This document shows positions 16,850 through 59,221 of a stretch of 64,000 nucleotides of DNA, piece by piece. Within the stretch, counting starts at the first letter, position 1; every line of letters starts with the position of its first letter. The notes beneath the pieces were generated by a model, which saw only the letters and a program-made list of their open reading frames with translations, was not told the DNA's origin and searched no databases. Source of the DNA: Paraescarpia echinospica (Eukaryota; Annelida; Polychaeta; Sabellida; Siboglinidae); contig CM034536.1 of NCBI GenBank assembly GCA_020002185.1, forward strand, positions 16,650,680 through 16,714,679, written 5' to 3'. The translations under genes and the position numbers were made by a program.

Positions 16850-18455
16850 ATGATCAGTATTGACAATGGCTGGTGTAGTTCTCACATGCTCCACGTGCCC
16901 TTCTCTAGTTCACTGGAGTTATATTAGTACAGTCGTAAGTGTATAAGTATTGACCATGGCTGGTGTAGATCTCACATGCTCCACGTGCCCTTCTCTAGTT
17001 CACTGGAGTTATATTAGTACAGTCGTAAGTGTATAAGTATTGACCATGGCTGGTGTAGTTCTCACATGCTCCACGTGCCCTTCTCTAGTTCACTAGAAAT
17101 ATATTAGTACAGTCGTAAGTGTATAAGTATTGACCATGGCTGGTGTAGATCTCACATGCTCCGCGTGTTCTTCTCTAGTTCACTGGAGTTATATTAGTAC
17201 AGTCGTAAGTGTATAAGTATTGACCATGGCTGGTGTAGATCTCAAATACTCCACGTGCCCTTCTCTAGTTCACAGGAGATATATTAGTACAGTCATCAGT
17301 GTATAAGTATTGACCATGGCTGGTGTAGATCTCACATGCTCCACGTGCCCTTCTCTAGTTCACAGGAGATATATTAGTACAGTCGTAAGTGTATAAGTAT
17401 TGCCCATGGCTGGTGTAGATCTCAAATACTCCACGTGCCCTTCTCTAGTTCACAGGATATATATTAGTACAGTCATAAGTGTATAAGTATTGACCATGGC
17501 TGGTGTAGATCTCAAATACTCCACGTGCCCTTCTCTAGTTCACAGGATATATATTAGTACAGTCATAAGTGTATAAGTATTGACCATGGCTGGTGTAGAT
17601 TTCACATGCTCCACGTGCCCTTCTCTAGTTCACAGGAGATATATTAGTACAGTCATAAGTGTATAAGTATTGACCATGGCTGGAGTAGATCTCAAATGCT
17701 CCACGTGCCCTTCTCTAGTTCACAGGAGATATATTAGTACAGTCATCAGTGTATAAGTATTGACCATGGCTGGTGTAGATCTCACATGCTCCACGTGCCC
17801 TTCTCTAGTTCACTGGAGATATATTAGTACAGTCGTAAGTGTATAAGTATTGACCATGGCTGGTGTAGATCTCACATGCTCCACGTGCCCTTCTCTAGTT
17901 CACTGGAGTTACATTAGTACAGTCGTAAGTGTATAAGTATTGACCATGGCTGGTGTAGATCTCAAATACTCCACGTGCCCTTCTCTAGTTCACAGGAGAT
18001 ATATTAGTACAGTCATAAGTGTATAAGTATTGACCATGGCTGGTGTAGATATATTAGTACAGTCATAAGTGTATAAGTATTGACCATGACTGGTGTAGTT
18101 CTTTCATGCTCCACGTGCCCTTCTCTAATTCACTTGAGATATATTAGTACAGTCATTAGTGTATAAGTATTGGCCATGGCTGGTGTAGATCTCACATGCT
18201 CCACGTGCCACTGGCCATGGCTGGTGTAGATCTCACATGCTCCACGTGCCCTTCTCTAGTTCACAGGAGATATATTAGTACAGTCATAAGTGTATAAGTA
18301 TTGACCATGGCTGGTGTAGATCTCACATGCTCCACGTGCCCTTCTCTAATTCACTGGAGATATATTAGTACAGTCATAAGTGTATAAGTATTGACCATGG
18401 CTGGTGTAGTTCTCACATGCTCCACGTGCCCTTTTCTAGTTCATTGGAGATGTAT
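16850..18455. repeat. 90-bp minisatellite array, about 18 units
   Basis: Units begin at tgaccatggctggtgtag and recur every 90 bases (16861, 16951, 17041, 17131 and onwards). Each full unit holds ccatgg, a CACGTG palindrome (one unit reads CGCGTG), cttctctagttcac and atattagtacagtc. Short units occur near 18030-18060 (about 45 bp) and 18200-18215. There is no conserved reading frame across units. Confidence 0.97.
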
Positions 18456-19447
18456 GAACTTTTAACAAAATCGCTTATCAACGAAAGGTAAACATATTTT
18501 ATGTAACTAGTTTTTGTATTACATATGTTGTATGTTAATAAACGTAGGTACAACACTATGTGATCATTTAATAATAATTATTTCGCATTATAGTTATATA
18601 CGGTATGTTTTCTACAGTCAATATTCACGTTGTTTTCATTTTGGGGGGAGGGCAATGTATATCCTTTTTTTTCACTGCGTTTAGTATTAGTCATTTTATA
18701 TTTTTATTTTTGGGACAGTGCATTCCGGTACAAACTCTTTGTTGAAAGACAGCTATTTGACTTTACCAAAACAAACGGTTACAAGTTTCACCAAACTTGC
18801 CTCACCTCTCCATCGAGTTGTGTCGAGTGTTGCAAGTTTACCGTACACATTGGCTTTAAATAGGTAATTGTACCGTTGCAAGTTGTAACATTGCAAGTTG
18901 TAAATGTATTTATCAACGTTATAATGTTAATAACGTTTAGTCTTTATTTAAGTACTTTGCAAGTATTTTGTTCCACGCATTAAAGATACACCAATCACAT
19001 GAAACATATAAAACAAGCAACATTATAAAAAGTATATACTATTCAAGTTATCAACCATTCACCAGTTCAATTTTATTTCAAAGCATAACCGCAAAACGAC
19101 TACTAAAAGCATCAATACATGCAATACAGAGAATATCACAGTTGTCATCTTGGTTAAATTGGACTAACGGTATTGCATTAAACTTAAGCATACACATGCA
19201 TGTTTATAATTCTTTAAGATCTCAAGCGATATATTGATAGAAGCGTATCAAATACACATTTTAGAATTCGTTTAATGAAAAAATCTAAATCTAGCAAGGA
19301 ACTTACGGCATGAATCTACTGGTTATTGTGCTTGTTGCTGTCTGCATAAATACTGGTCATATTTTGAAATCAAACATAGCTTTGAAGGGTTATTTGATTT
19401 CGACTTTCGCGCAACCTATTGAGACAACTGCGAACACCACCATACGG
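18456..19447. other. Intergenic sequence downstream of gene B
   Basis: No supported gene. From about 18715 the sequence is the counterpart of 4.8-5.8 kb, including the pair of blocks around tcgagttgtgtcgagtgt and ccaatcacat, but with a large net deletion relative to copy A. Confidence 0.55.
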
Positions 19448-22400
19448 TTAGGATGCCATCTGTTTCTTCACACTGCTGGCATCCATCGCCGTGTAGTTCG
19501 ACTCGGCAAACTCAGTGATGAGTGTATCTGAACTCATCACGGTGACGGTGGACGGAGATCGGGAAGCTGGTCGGAAGTGTATAAGGTAGTTGTGTCGCTT
19601 GGACTGCAAGTCGGTCATCACTCGTCGATATCGCATTAGCAAGAACGTGGTGAGAACCGACATCAGGAGAGTGAGACATGCTGACCATACCAGCTCCAGC
19701 GTCACCACGGCGCGCGACTCGGCAACTACAATAAAAAAAAGAGGATTAAACAAAATGAAACGATCAGAAGCCGATGATCCAAGGAAGTAATTAAGAAAAG
19801 AAAGATGCGAGCATCCCTGGGATTGTGGGATGACACACAACCGTATTATCTTATTAGCATAGATTACAATGTTACCACAATTGATAGCAAATACACGCAT
19901 ACCAGTTTATTTTACCTGCACTTATCGTTAACTAACGAACCCCTATTTGCGTTTAGCTATCGTAGTCAGGCATGATGACCTGCTAGCGTAGTCATCCCTT
20001 ACTTAAATCGTATTCAAATGAAATACAAATGTCCACGGCTACTACTAGAATAATACAATATTAATCACGCAACCATTCTCATGCCATATATGTATGTAGT
20101 GGCGACATGTCTAGACTTACTATTGTTCTGCTCTGTTGAATTATATATATGTTATGTGTAATTGGCTATCAAAATTGTATTCGCAAGCAGCAGTTTAGAA
20201 AACGAACACACAAAAACATATCATGTATATGACACTTCTTAATGCTGTAAATATTTTTTTTAAATACAATATTAACGTCTAATTCATTTGCTTTGACGAT
20301 CTTAAAGAAAAAAACGGTCGGTTGTTAACACACTAATTCAACTAGACATAGAACTTATATTTGTCTAGAATACTTACGAGGGATTTTACCGGCGGGACCT
20401 TGATGTCCGCTCGCGCCATTCGCACCTCTGTAGCCTACTGGTCCAGTACCTCCCTGTTTAAAACGGAATTTAGTAAAGAATTGTTTACCTTAATGTTGAG
20501 ACTATCTATCAGATGTTGCGGCAATATACATCGACGAAATGTCATTAAGTGATTGCACAATGTATAAAGGAACAAATTGTGTCGTTTGCATAACCAACAA
20601 AACACATTCAAACATAACAGTAAACAACAAAAGGAAAACTACACTTTAGAAGAGTATAATTATAATTGAATACTATTTAATCAAGAGGAACTAATTGTTA
20701 TCAAAATATTATATTTTGTACTGAACATAATTATATACATATAATTATATACATATATACATATATACATGTATACATGTATACATGTATGCATGTATGC
20801 ATGTATGCATGTATGCATGTATGCATGTACGCATGTACGCATATACGCATGTATGCATATACGCATATACGCATATACGCATATACGCATATACGCATAT
20901 ACGCATATACGCATATATGCATATACATATATACATATATAATAGTATACCAACACGGATGCAATTTGATTATTGATTCACTGTGGACTTACTGTAGCGC
21001 CTGTTCGTCCTCCCTCAGGTCCAATCAACCCCCTAATTCCACTGGCACCCTGAAATACAGCACAGAAACTCTTGGCAATGTATCTGCAATTGTTCGCTTA
21101 GTAAGTATTCCTATCTGTTGTTGATCTGATTTCTGACTTGGGATTCTAATAGCGACCATCCCTCGCAAATCGTGCGCCGCTCCCTATAAATAATTACATT
21201 ATGTCTTGTAGCATTACAAAAATAACCTCGACATTGTATAGCATTATAATTACATCTACATTGTATAGCATTACAATTACCTCGACACTGTATTCTCTCC
21301 GGTACAGGTTTGTGAACCAAATGCCTAACTAACAAATCAGTACGTTTCATAAACAAATTATAGTCTCTCATTCTGGACTCTATGTATGATAATTTACACA
21401 GGCATACTACTTTACAATATCAGTTGACGTACCGTTGGTCCAAACCTGCCATGACGACCGATCGAGCCCTACAAAAGAAACACGTTTTCAACTGGCGGTA
21501 TTTTATTATAACCATGTTAGTACGATTAGTACGAATTGGAAAACGTGCAGTGTACAGCGACCTACATACAAGAAACCGGATTTACAGTCTGAGCGAACGC
21601 CGAAGACGAAGTATGATCATCATAACTATACGTATGCCCTATCATAACTACTGATGACCAACACTGTCCGTTCTTAATCGTTGACGTACTCTCAAGGAAC
21701 ACGATCATTTTAACACCAACGGTCACATTTACCTCTGATACAATATTATGTACTCACCAATATCGTATCCATGTTATATTGAGATTGCACGCCTTATGTT
21801 TTGCCGGAATGACACTCAAGAACCTTAACTATCATGAATAATCTTATCGGAATAGTCATAATTAAGTATCTATATATACAGAATCGTAATCCACTGCAGA
21901 TATATATATGTATATACAGTGGATTAGGATTCTGTACATATAGATATATATTGCATCCTGACGCACTTGCCATCTGCTGGGTTTTGCTGTTGATGTCTAT
22001 CTGATACGATCGTAGTAAAGTGAGACAGTTTATTCCTCTACTCGGAATTAGCCAGCGTAGTAATTTCTAACAGGAAGTCTGCTGTGTTGAAAGTGGGAAA
22101 ATGGGAAATTGTTGAACATCAAAGGGTACTGCCGTTAACTGAGCCCGCCTCGGCAATATTGCTAATAAAATTTGTTTTGAAACTGGGTGATTTGTTTGCC
22201 ATTGGAACATACTCTGGGGTCGTATCTTTCTGATTGCGAACGTTGTCACGGACTTACTAAGCTTAATTTGGCGGGCGATATACATTCATCGTACATACTA
22301 TAATCTTAAAACATGATTATTAATTAACTAATGCAAAACTAGTAGCAGACTGCCTCGTTTTAAATCGTGGCCGTACCATCCGTCCAGTTGCCCCCGTCTT

Positions 22401-22896
22401 TCCAATGACTCCTCTGGCACCTGCGTATCCCATTCGGCCTGTAGAACCAGTGTGCCCTGTCGCTCCTGTCGCCCCTGTGCCTCCGTATTGGTAGTCCCAA
22501 GTTGCTGCCACTACATTGGGACATGAATATTCAGAACTACTCACTGTGACGTGATCATACTGCCTCTACACATACACTAAAGGTGGCATTGAAAGGATGT
22601 ACGTTCCATTTTTGATCATGATCTACGCACGCAGAAATGCATCCACGCAAGCAACGCACGTGCACGGACGCACGTATCTGCATTAATTTATAACTTCTGC
22701 ATTTTAGCACGAGCTGTAATCGAATAAAATATGTTCAAATTTAGGTAACTACATTAATGAATTAGAACTTTAAAAATGGTAAACAAAATCTAACTAAAAC
22801 TCGTCAATATTCGTGCATTTCACGACCGGTGTCTTCCCTGCTACCCTCACCTTGTACAGAGACAACCAACGCAACCACATAGAGGACCTTCGCCAT
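19448..22896 (-). CDS. Membrane-anchored collagen-like protein, gene B (six exons)
   Basis: Exons on the minus strand are 22896-22851, 22510-22377, 21468-21433, 21049-20993, 20453-20378 and 19725-19448. Lengths are 46, 134, 36, 57, 76 and 278 nt, identical to gene A, giving 208 codons plus stop. Exon 1 encodes the signal peptide (MAKVLYVVALVVSVQ). Exons 2-5 encode collagen triplets with short imperfections. The last exon encodes a transmembrane helix (CLTLLMSVLTTFLL), RYRRVMTDLQ and a tail ending KKQMAS. The transmembrane and juxtamembrane parts are nearly the same as in gene A, while the triplets and distal tail have diverged. All splice sites are GT-AG and no lesion is visible, so both copies look functional. 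Function is unknown. Confidence 0.85.
20725..20945. repeat. (ATGC/ATAC)n tetranucleotide-type microsatellite in gene B intron 4
   Basis: Repeats of catgtatg, catatacg and related eight-base units run for over 200 bases. Translated frames are Tyr/Met/Arg/Cys repeats and are not genes. Confidence 0.95.
21878..21935. repeat. Palindrome in gene B intron 2
   Basis: Nineteen-base arms (21878-21896 and 21917-21935; acagaatcgtaatccactg and its near-complement) surround a TA-rich loop with one mismatch. Gene A has only the left arm at 8579. Confidence 0.85.
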
Positions 22897-22999
22897 TGCA
22901 GCAACTAGAGGAGACAAACATAAATTGGTAGACGGGAGCCGTACAGAGAAAGTTGAAAACGCACATGTGAACGATGTGGCAATGACTTATTGGTAATAA

Positions 23000-23725
<726 letters not shown>

Positions 23726-24977
23726 TGCGTGCGTATGTACGTACGTGTGTTTGTATGAACTGTGCGTGTATCTCTATACAGCCCAACTCAAATCATACTA
23801 AAAGACAACTCGTACATACCGTCAACCGCACGGCGCGCAGCAGAAGATGTATTTTACATTCCGCGCCAATATCTGTTGTGTCGTCTTTGGAATGTTCTGT
23901 CAACCGTACAGCTATCACGACGTCTCGAGGAGTGGCGATGTTCGGCCTCGCAAACCAGTGCTGCGGTGTGTCATCGTATGGTATTGTTAGACCGTTTAAA
24001 CAAGCAATACGTCAATTATATATGTGTACGACTACTGTTATCTACATATTGTTGTATGCATGTTCACGGGCGCCATACTTAAACTAATCTTACCATACAG
24101 GATTTACCACTGCAAAGGTGTGACGTACTCTGAGTGTGTGCTGCTGAGCGTAGCGGCAATTACGGCTAGGATAGGACGTTTGATGAAAGTTTGATGTGTT
24201 ATTCTCTAAGTCGACATCACTACTTGCGGTGTTTGGCTGCGCGGTAAATCGGGGTCATCGATTCATTGTAATTTCTCGCTTCGTTTACAGTAGCCGTTTT
24301 GGGTAGCAGTAAAGTCGGACGGCTGTCAGATCGGGTGAGTGAATAGCGGGACTTTTATATGTAAATATTATGATGAAACACTCGTGTAGAAACGGGGCAC
24401 ACCCCAATTTTGTTGTGATAACTACGCCTTGTATTTTGTAAACAATTGATACCTCAGTCATTCCACATTGCCAAAGGCATATTGACGTTCTACAAATATA
24501 TTGCAGTCTGCGCCGCAGCGGCAGTGCGTTACCCCCGACGAACGCTTGAAGTGAGCGATAAACAGGGTACACAATAAAAAACTCATACTTGTGCATATGT
24601 TCCCTAAGCAGACGAGTCTTTCATTCAATGAGCGTCTATTTCATGGAATACGGCAATATACGTTCTCAACGTCTCAACGTAAATACCATGTTGTGTTGAG
24701 AATTCGGGAAAATAAAACGGACACGTTTTCTTTTGTTTTCCTGGAGGTATTGCTTGTTAAACGAATGTGCGTTTCTACAGTCAGAACAATATATCTGTGT
24801 AACCGAACATCGTAACTTATAATATCATTGAATTGGTGTGATTAACAATAATATGATCAATTGAAAAGAAGGTGGCGATTTACTAAAACTCTACAATTTA
24901 CACAGCTGTTTGATGTATTGTGCAATTAATTTGCATACCAGGTGTAAACACAAAGGTTTTGCATTACAGTTGCCGTG
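23726..24977. other. Intergenic sequence between head-to-head genes B and C
   Basis: No coding exon is supported. The end of duplication copy B lies at about 24175. Genes B and C are transcribed divergently, so this interval and the TG tract next to it probably hold both promoters, but I cannot point to a convincing core promoter. Confidence 0.5.
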
Positions 24978-53089
<28,112 letters not shown>

Positions 53090-54160
53090 ATTCCACCCCG
53101 CTTTGACATCTTCCGGAAGAAAACTTCGAAAACGTCATCTACAGGGGAGAAAAGCACGACGAATGCATGAAAAATGGCTACGCCCATGTTATCATTTGTC
53201 GCTTTAAAAGCTTGTTTGTTCAACTAAATACCAGCCATGTTCTATTATTTGTATTAATATCACGTATTTATATCTTACATGTAAACAACTAATCAATATA
53301 ACATGCAATGAATTGTGCTTGCAAATAACGAATCAGCCGTGCGACATAATAATATAACACATATTATATAATGTTTGCACCATAGGGGTGTTTGTCAAAA
53401 CGAACAGTCCAGCGTTACGAAGCGTGACAGGAATGCGCCGTTCTCGAAAAATTGCAAAAATAGCGACACGTACTTAATGGATGGCCCTTCAGATATTAGA
53501 TTATTAGACAGTAACAAGTTCCATTCATAGATATCCCAGAAAAGACTAATTATTAGCGTCGTCGTTATTTGTAAATGGACAGTTGCTACGACAAACTTCA
53601 CGGACATATTACGTAATTGTTGTCCTACCATTACTGATTGGTAGATGTGTGACAAATCACGCTCTGTCGTACCAAAGATTACTACAGGCATTTATTTTCA
53701 TTGTATCGTTATGTAATAATCGCATTGAACAAACTAAACTCCAGTCGTAGTATGCTGTGGAATTTTTCATGTTAACGTTTTGCATGCATACATTTAGCGG
53801 CTTATCGTGTGGATCTTATATATATATATACAAACAGCCACCTACGGAGCTTTGATGGTATTGCTGTGACGTCACACATTAAATATGGGTACCTTTTATT
53901 TACTGTAACAATAAAATTAATTTACATTATCTAAAATATACTATCGCATTAAATATGTTTGAATTTTAGGCCTACACGTAAGAAATAAAGTGATGTCATT
54001 TGAGTTTTCTCGGCGAAGTCGCGCAGCCTGGCGAGAGTCGATTAAGCGAGACTAGTATGGGAAGGTGGGGCAAGACGGCCGACCTAACAAAAAGAAGGGT
54101 ATAGGACAACATTATGCACTTACAGGTAACCAACTAATGTTCCACATTAAAAAGTTGCTA
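53090..54160. other. Downstream flank of gene C, no gene seen
   Basis: Probable 3' untranslated and intergenic sequence. The frame at 53395-53691 (minus) has no recognisable domain. Confidence 0.5.
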
Positions 54161-54169
54161 TTTGTAAGA

Positions 54170-54780
54170 ACATGTGCGATATTGAACTTTCTTGAGAAAT
54201 AATTGTTTAGTTATCACAAAACAAAATTGACGTCACCGGGGCCGTTTTACCCTACACTACGTGTAAAACGATCCCTTATCGTGGGGTAAAACGGCCTCCA
54301 GCATTATTAATTAGAAACCCAATTTCTTTCATGAAATTAAAATAGTGCATAATAGAAAAAGTTCCTACAAGCAAGACATTGCAGACACAGAATATTTAAC
54401 CCAAAAAATGTCTACCCTGCAATGCGCCACTTAGTGACGAAACGGGTGATACGGTAGAAACATTGGAATTCCAATTTATTTCCTTGTTTGACTTGTTTCG
54501 ATATACGATAAATTTGGAATAGTTACGAAAACATAGTATTAACCGATGACAGTTTACTCTTATTTATTATTTGTATTCTATAATTAGCCTGTGAATGTAT
54601 CATATTGGATTCGTGGTAAACCGAGACTATTGGTCACCTACCGGATAACATTAATTTTGCACGTCCACTAATTTCCCACGCGGTTGCGCAAAAAAAATGC
54701 CGCCATCTCGCGGCGCTTATGTAACCCAGGCTTGCATAGTGCCTCCGTCAAGGAACAATTAGTCTCGCTTAACCAACTCT
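54170..54780. repeat. Dispersed repeat, copy 1
   Basis: Shares ordered blocks with 63260-63700: a tgcgccacttagtgacg-like block, ggtagaaacatt, a stretch ending aaaatgccgccatctcgcggcgct, then caaggctt-like and aacaatt. A further partial copy (gctgccacctcacggcttctggg) occurs at about 54840-54890. No protein is encoded. It may be a non-autonomous transposon. Confidence 0.55.
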
Positions 54781-54899
54781 CGCCCCTATCGGTAACATTG
54801 GCAGAGCGTTAATGTTCCAGGCTGAGGCGAAAAAGTGCTGCCACCTCACGGCTTCTGGGTAATCGAGGCTAAGGAACAATTTGATTGATAGAGAGAGCT

Positions 54900-57800
54900 T
54901 CCTGCTATCTCTCTACGTACAAAAGCATGCAAACACCCAACGTCAATCTTGTCAATGGTACCTTCAATATAACCCTAACAGTAACCTAACGCGGCGCTGC
55001 TATCAATGTAATATGTGTATATGTTCACTTTCGTATTACTGATTATGTATCATTATATTTGAAATGAATGACAGTATACATAAAAAAAACTTAATTGGTT
55101 TTGCTGGCTGCGCCGGACGATGCCTACTACGAAAGTGGCGCCATTCGATTGACCGGAAAATAACTAACCACATAACACCAGAGTGCGCCACCGTAAACTC
55201 TACCAAACGTTTAGCTACGTCTGAATAAAAGCAACGGTTAATTACGACAATGTAGAGTGTATCAGCAAGCGCCTCGATCTCGACTCCTTTCCCTATCCCG
55301 ATGACGTCATGCGCTCAGTTCGATTGTTGAACAGACATTCCCTATTAATGGGAAATTTCGGATCTCATTCGGATTTCGGTTTTGATCGTGTGTTGCAAAA
55401 TAGTCGGGGAGCACGGGTCCTAATTTGGGGGTTATGGACAGCACGTGCTATTTTTGGTTGTCCTGTGTTTGATTAAACTTCAAACCTTCCAGAATAATAT
55501 TCCAGGGGGCAACCCTCTCAAATCAGTTGGCGTCACTCTGAAAATTGGACTTACATTCATGCCTATGGGGTCTCTGAGTGGCCGTTTTGTCATAATTGTA
55601 TATTTTACAATGTACATAGTAGATGCAGGGATACGGAGGTATATTTGGTATCAAAATAGCCGGAATGATAAGAAGAATAACACAAACACATATCTAATCA
55701 ATGTGTTTATTTTTAGGAAGCCAGAGACAAAACATTGAACCATATGTTAAAAAAAACTCTTGTTTCACCGTCGGCATCATGCAGAATGTACCTTAATACA
55801 TAAAAATCATCCATAATTAATATAACAAAATAATCGCCATTCATTGACCTACTGAACGGTGCAACGCAATAGTAAAGTAAAGCTAATCACCACACATTCA
55901 TGAATCAAACATGTACCACACCCCCTAAGTGTTGCGTGATCGTGGCAAGAAGCTAATCGGACAGGATTGCATTACTTGCGTCATTTCCACTTTCCGTTGT
56001 GTAGTAAACATGAATAAAGAATGAGTGCCGACTCAACGTCTACCAACAAATAATAGCGACATACCTGATAAGATAGTTTATGACAAAATGTATTATCCAA
56101 ACTAACAAGATGTCAAGCGTACATCGCAAACCAATAGGCAAACGTGTTTTTCACATCACTGTTGGTATATTGCCGTTGACGCCTTTCGTTGATATAGGCA
56201 GCAATGCATGGCATATGATATTGCACATCAATTGCAATTTTATCAACATCCACACCAGAGTAAGTTAGGTTGTATTGTATCAAGTATGTCTCTTTCATTT
56301 AATTATTCTGCTTTTTTAATGACTGTCCACGACTTTAGGTCATTGCAACGTTAGCTCTCTTGTGCTTTTTGTGTGGTTTTTGACTAATAAAAATAAGAGC
56401 TACTCCTCTGTGTTCTTGTTAAGTATTCAAGTGCGGCCACGGAGACCGTATCAAGTTCGTCATTGCCATGTATTTCTGGAGACATACCACTCACGGGTTT
56501 CTTTATAATTACACCTGTGTGTAGGACAAACTGATCAATACTTTATTTAGTAAATGGTCTTTCAGTATTTACTCTTAAATATCACCTTAACTGGAACAAA
56601 GAAACAGGAAATGGTGCACTTCGTGAAATGCAGTCCAGATGGCGTACTTCGTGAAATCCTGTCATTCGTGTATTAAGGTAACTATGGTACATTTAATATT
56701 ATGTCGATGATGAAACCGAAATGGCTTTTTCGACTGTTCAATGTTTTATCTCTGGCTTCCTCAAAAATTAAGATATCGATAAAATATGTGTTGTTGTTAT
56801 TCCACTCATCATTCCGGATATTTTAATTAAAAAAAGATATGGGATTTATATCCTACTGTTGGGGTCGTAATCCATGAAAGTTTGGCGCTCGGGGTCCAAG
56901 CTGTCTAAGAGGAAAACGTTAACCTACCCGCATACTCAAGCTCGATTATAAGTAGATATGTATTAATGTGTGATACTTCATGCAACTAATTGCAGGAAAT
57001 CCTAATAAAAAACACCAGCAAGAAGAACAAAATATTGTTATAATGGCAAATACTAGAGATTACAGGGCAGGTCAAATATAGAAAGGGCAGGTCAAATTAT
57101 TAACTGCGGGCATGCGCAGTACGCAAACGTCCGTTTTCGGTACGGGTCTACATTCGTCCCGTTACACCTGTGCGACGACAAGGTGGTCCGACGTGCAGAG
57201 CTCATGGGGATGAAAGAAAACATATCCTGTCAACGAATGGCGGTGAGATGCTATCCAGGTAGAACAAACGCCGTCACGACTACGTGTCTTTTCAACGAAC
57301 AATTCCTTTAACTAGTGCTACAGACATACTTACACACATCCATATTTATTTGACCTTGTGGTCATTTTACAAACAATTAATATCAGTACTACTCAAGGCG
57401 ATTACGATTAATAAGGAAAACAATGTCGCCAACACGAGCCATATTTGTAACAAAATTATTAACGATATCATCATAAAAATTATAAATGTAGTAATAATAA
57501 TAAATATTAATTCATATCTAGCTACACATGTTGCTGTATATAGTTAAATGAGGGGAAAATGGAAATAATGTTATGCTAATACACACCTTATATAAGAAAA
57601 CATTTATATATAACTTTTTACCATAACATGTAATTAAGCATTTCATTTTCTACATAAGTCCGTGCTGTGCTGTACGACATCCACGACAAAACTGGCTTCT
57701 TATTATTGACAGTCAGTCTTGATAAATATAAAAAGTAACTTATTCCATATCTGAGCACGATAAAACACACTCATCGAATGTTAACCCAGCAACCGTTGAG

Positions 57801-58024
57801 AACAAAACAGTTCCTTCCGGATTGTATCAGGATGAACGAAGAGGGAAGCTATGAAACCAACCAGAGTCCCCAATTACCATGTGCGTGTGTGATTCGTCCT
57901 TGTCATAGAATATTTAATGATATGTTTATTTATATGGGTGGCCCTTATGCAGAGAACCGGAAGTTAATACTCATCGCTTAATCGTTGTCCAGAGTCAGTG
58001 TATGCTATCTCTGCAACGTTTTAA
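54900..58024. other. Intergenic sequence, no gene seen
   Basis: AT-rich throughout. Frames at 55445-55738, 56080-56268, 57284-57547 and 57778-57981 have no recognised motif, no homology I can name and no splice-linked partners. Confidence 0.5.
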
Positions 58025-58332
58025 AGGTAAAAGGTAAATTCTTATATTGCGCACTATCCAGTCGTCAGGTCCCTGTCAGACCTGTTCAATGGAACACCAT
58101 CTCGACTTGTATGGGAAGCATTCAGCCACGCTGCAATTAATGCGTAGATTACTTGTAAACAAATATTCACCACTGTCTATAGCCAGGTACTCATTCACAC
58201 AGCTGAGTGAACTGAAGCAACGTAGTGTGTACGAACTTCCCCAAGGTTCGACACCGCAGCATAGGATTCGAACCCGGGTTCTCTCGGTCGAGAGTCCGAA
58301 GCTCTATCCACTGCACCACTGCGTTCCGCTTT
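58025..58332 (-). repeat. tRNA-derived SINE, minus orientation
   Basis: Tail block aaattcttatattgcgca at the left, body block gcattcagccacgctgcaattaatgc, and head block ggattcgaacccgggttctctcggtcgagagtccgaagctc at the right. It matches the 26.5-kb copy along its length. Confidence 0.85.
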
Positions 58333-59221
58333 TGACAAATATCGGTTGGTGTAATAACACTGACTAACGCTAGTTGTGTAAATGTGACCGATTAAAAGAC
58401 TAGTAGATTACAATCACCAGGATACAGAATTTCGTTACAACTGAATCAAGCAGTTATTCCCAGAAGTGTATCTAGGAGCTCGGTAGGGGGACATCGGTGG
58501 CTCTGCTGTTCTTTGTAAACATGTATTGACGAAACACGTCGTGTAAAATACTCTTCCATTGACATTGTCACTGTTCATAACGTTTTTAATAGGCACCGGA
58601 ACCGGGGGTGGAGGTGGCGCTGAAACCACCAATATTTGTATTGGAGGCCTGAAGATAGGATTAGCCCCACCCCATATCTTTACGGCGTACCGTATTTGTT
58701 ATGGGATTGTGTTGTAGAATATACGGTAGCCTCATTACGGTGTACAGTATTTTTAAAGGAATTGTATTGTAGAGTCATCTTACTCTAAAGTTAATAAAAA
58801 CAGTACATATCAGGATACGAATGTATACACATGGTAGAACGAAATGGGGCTAATATAGGAACAAGACTATCTGCTAACCTGTTGTTCGTGTAGTTTATAT
58901 TTTTGTTTAAAAACTATGCCAAGTGCAGAGAGAAGTATGGCAATAGCAAATCTACTCAATCGAAACGCCGTTACTATGAACATTGTGTGTGTCGCTTGAC
59001 GTATTGCCAAAGGCCCGCAGTGACTGCTTCGGTCCAAATCTCGTTGGCATAGACGTGTTTTTATTCAATAGCCGTTTTGAACACCGCTCGACTGCATCGC
59101 ATCGCATGTTACCTCAGGCATGTGGTTCTAAAATATGTAAACATGACAGTAATTGTTACTATCTGAAGCAATAACTATATACTGATTCCTTACGCATGAT
59201 GATTGCACTTCCACCACATTA
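58333..59221. other. Intergenic sequence, no gene seen
   Basis: No supported feature. Small frames, including a proline-rich one at 58435-58632, lack context. Confidence 0.45.

Noticed and set aside
16850..18455. CRISPR-like array
   Set aside because: The 90-bp units are contiguous with no unique spacers, and the context is animal. It is a minisatellite.
20681..20976. Tyr/Met/Arg repeat frames
   Set aside because: Products of the ATGC/ATAC microsatellite in an intron.
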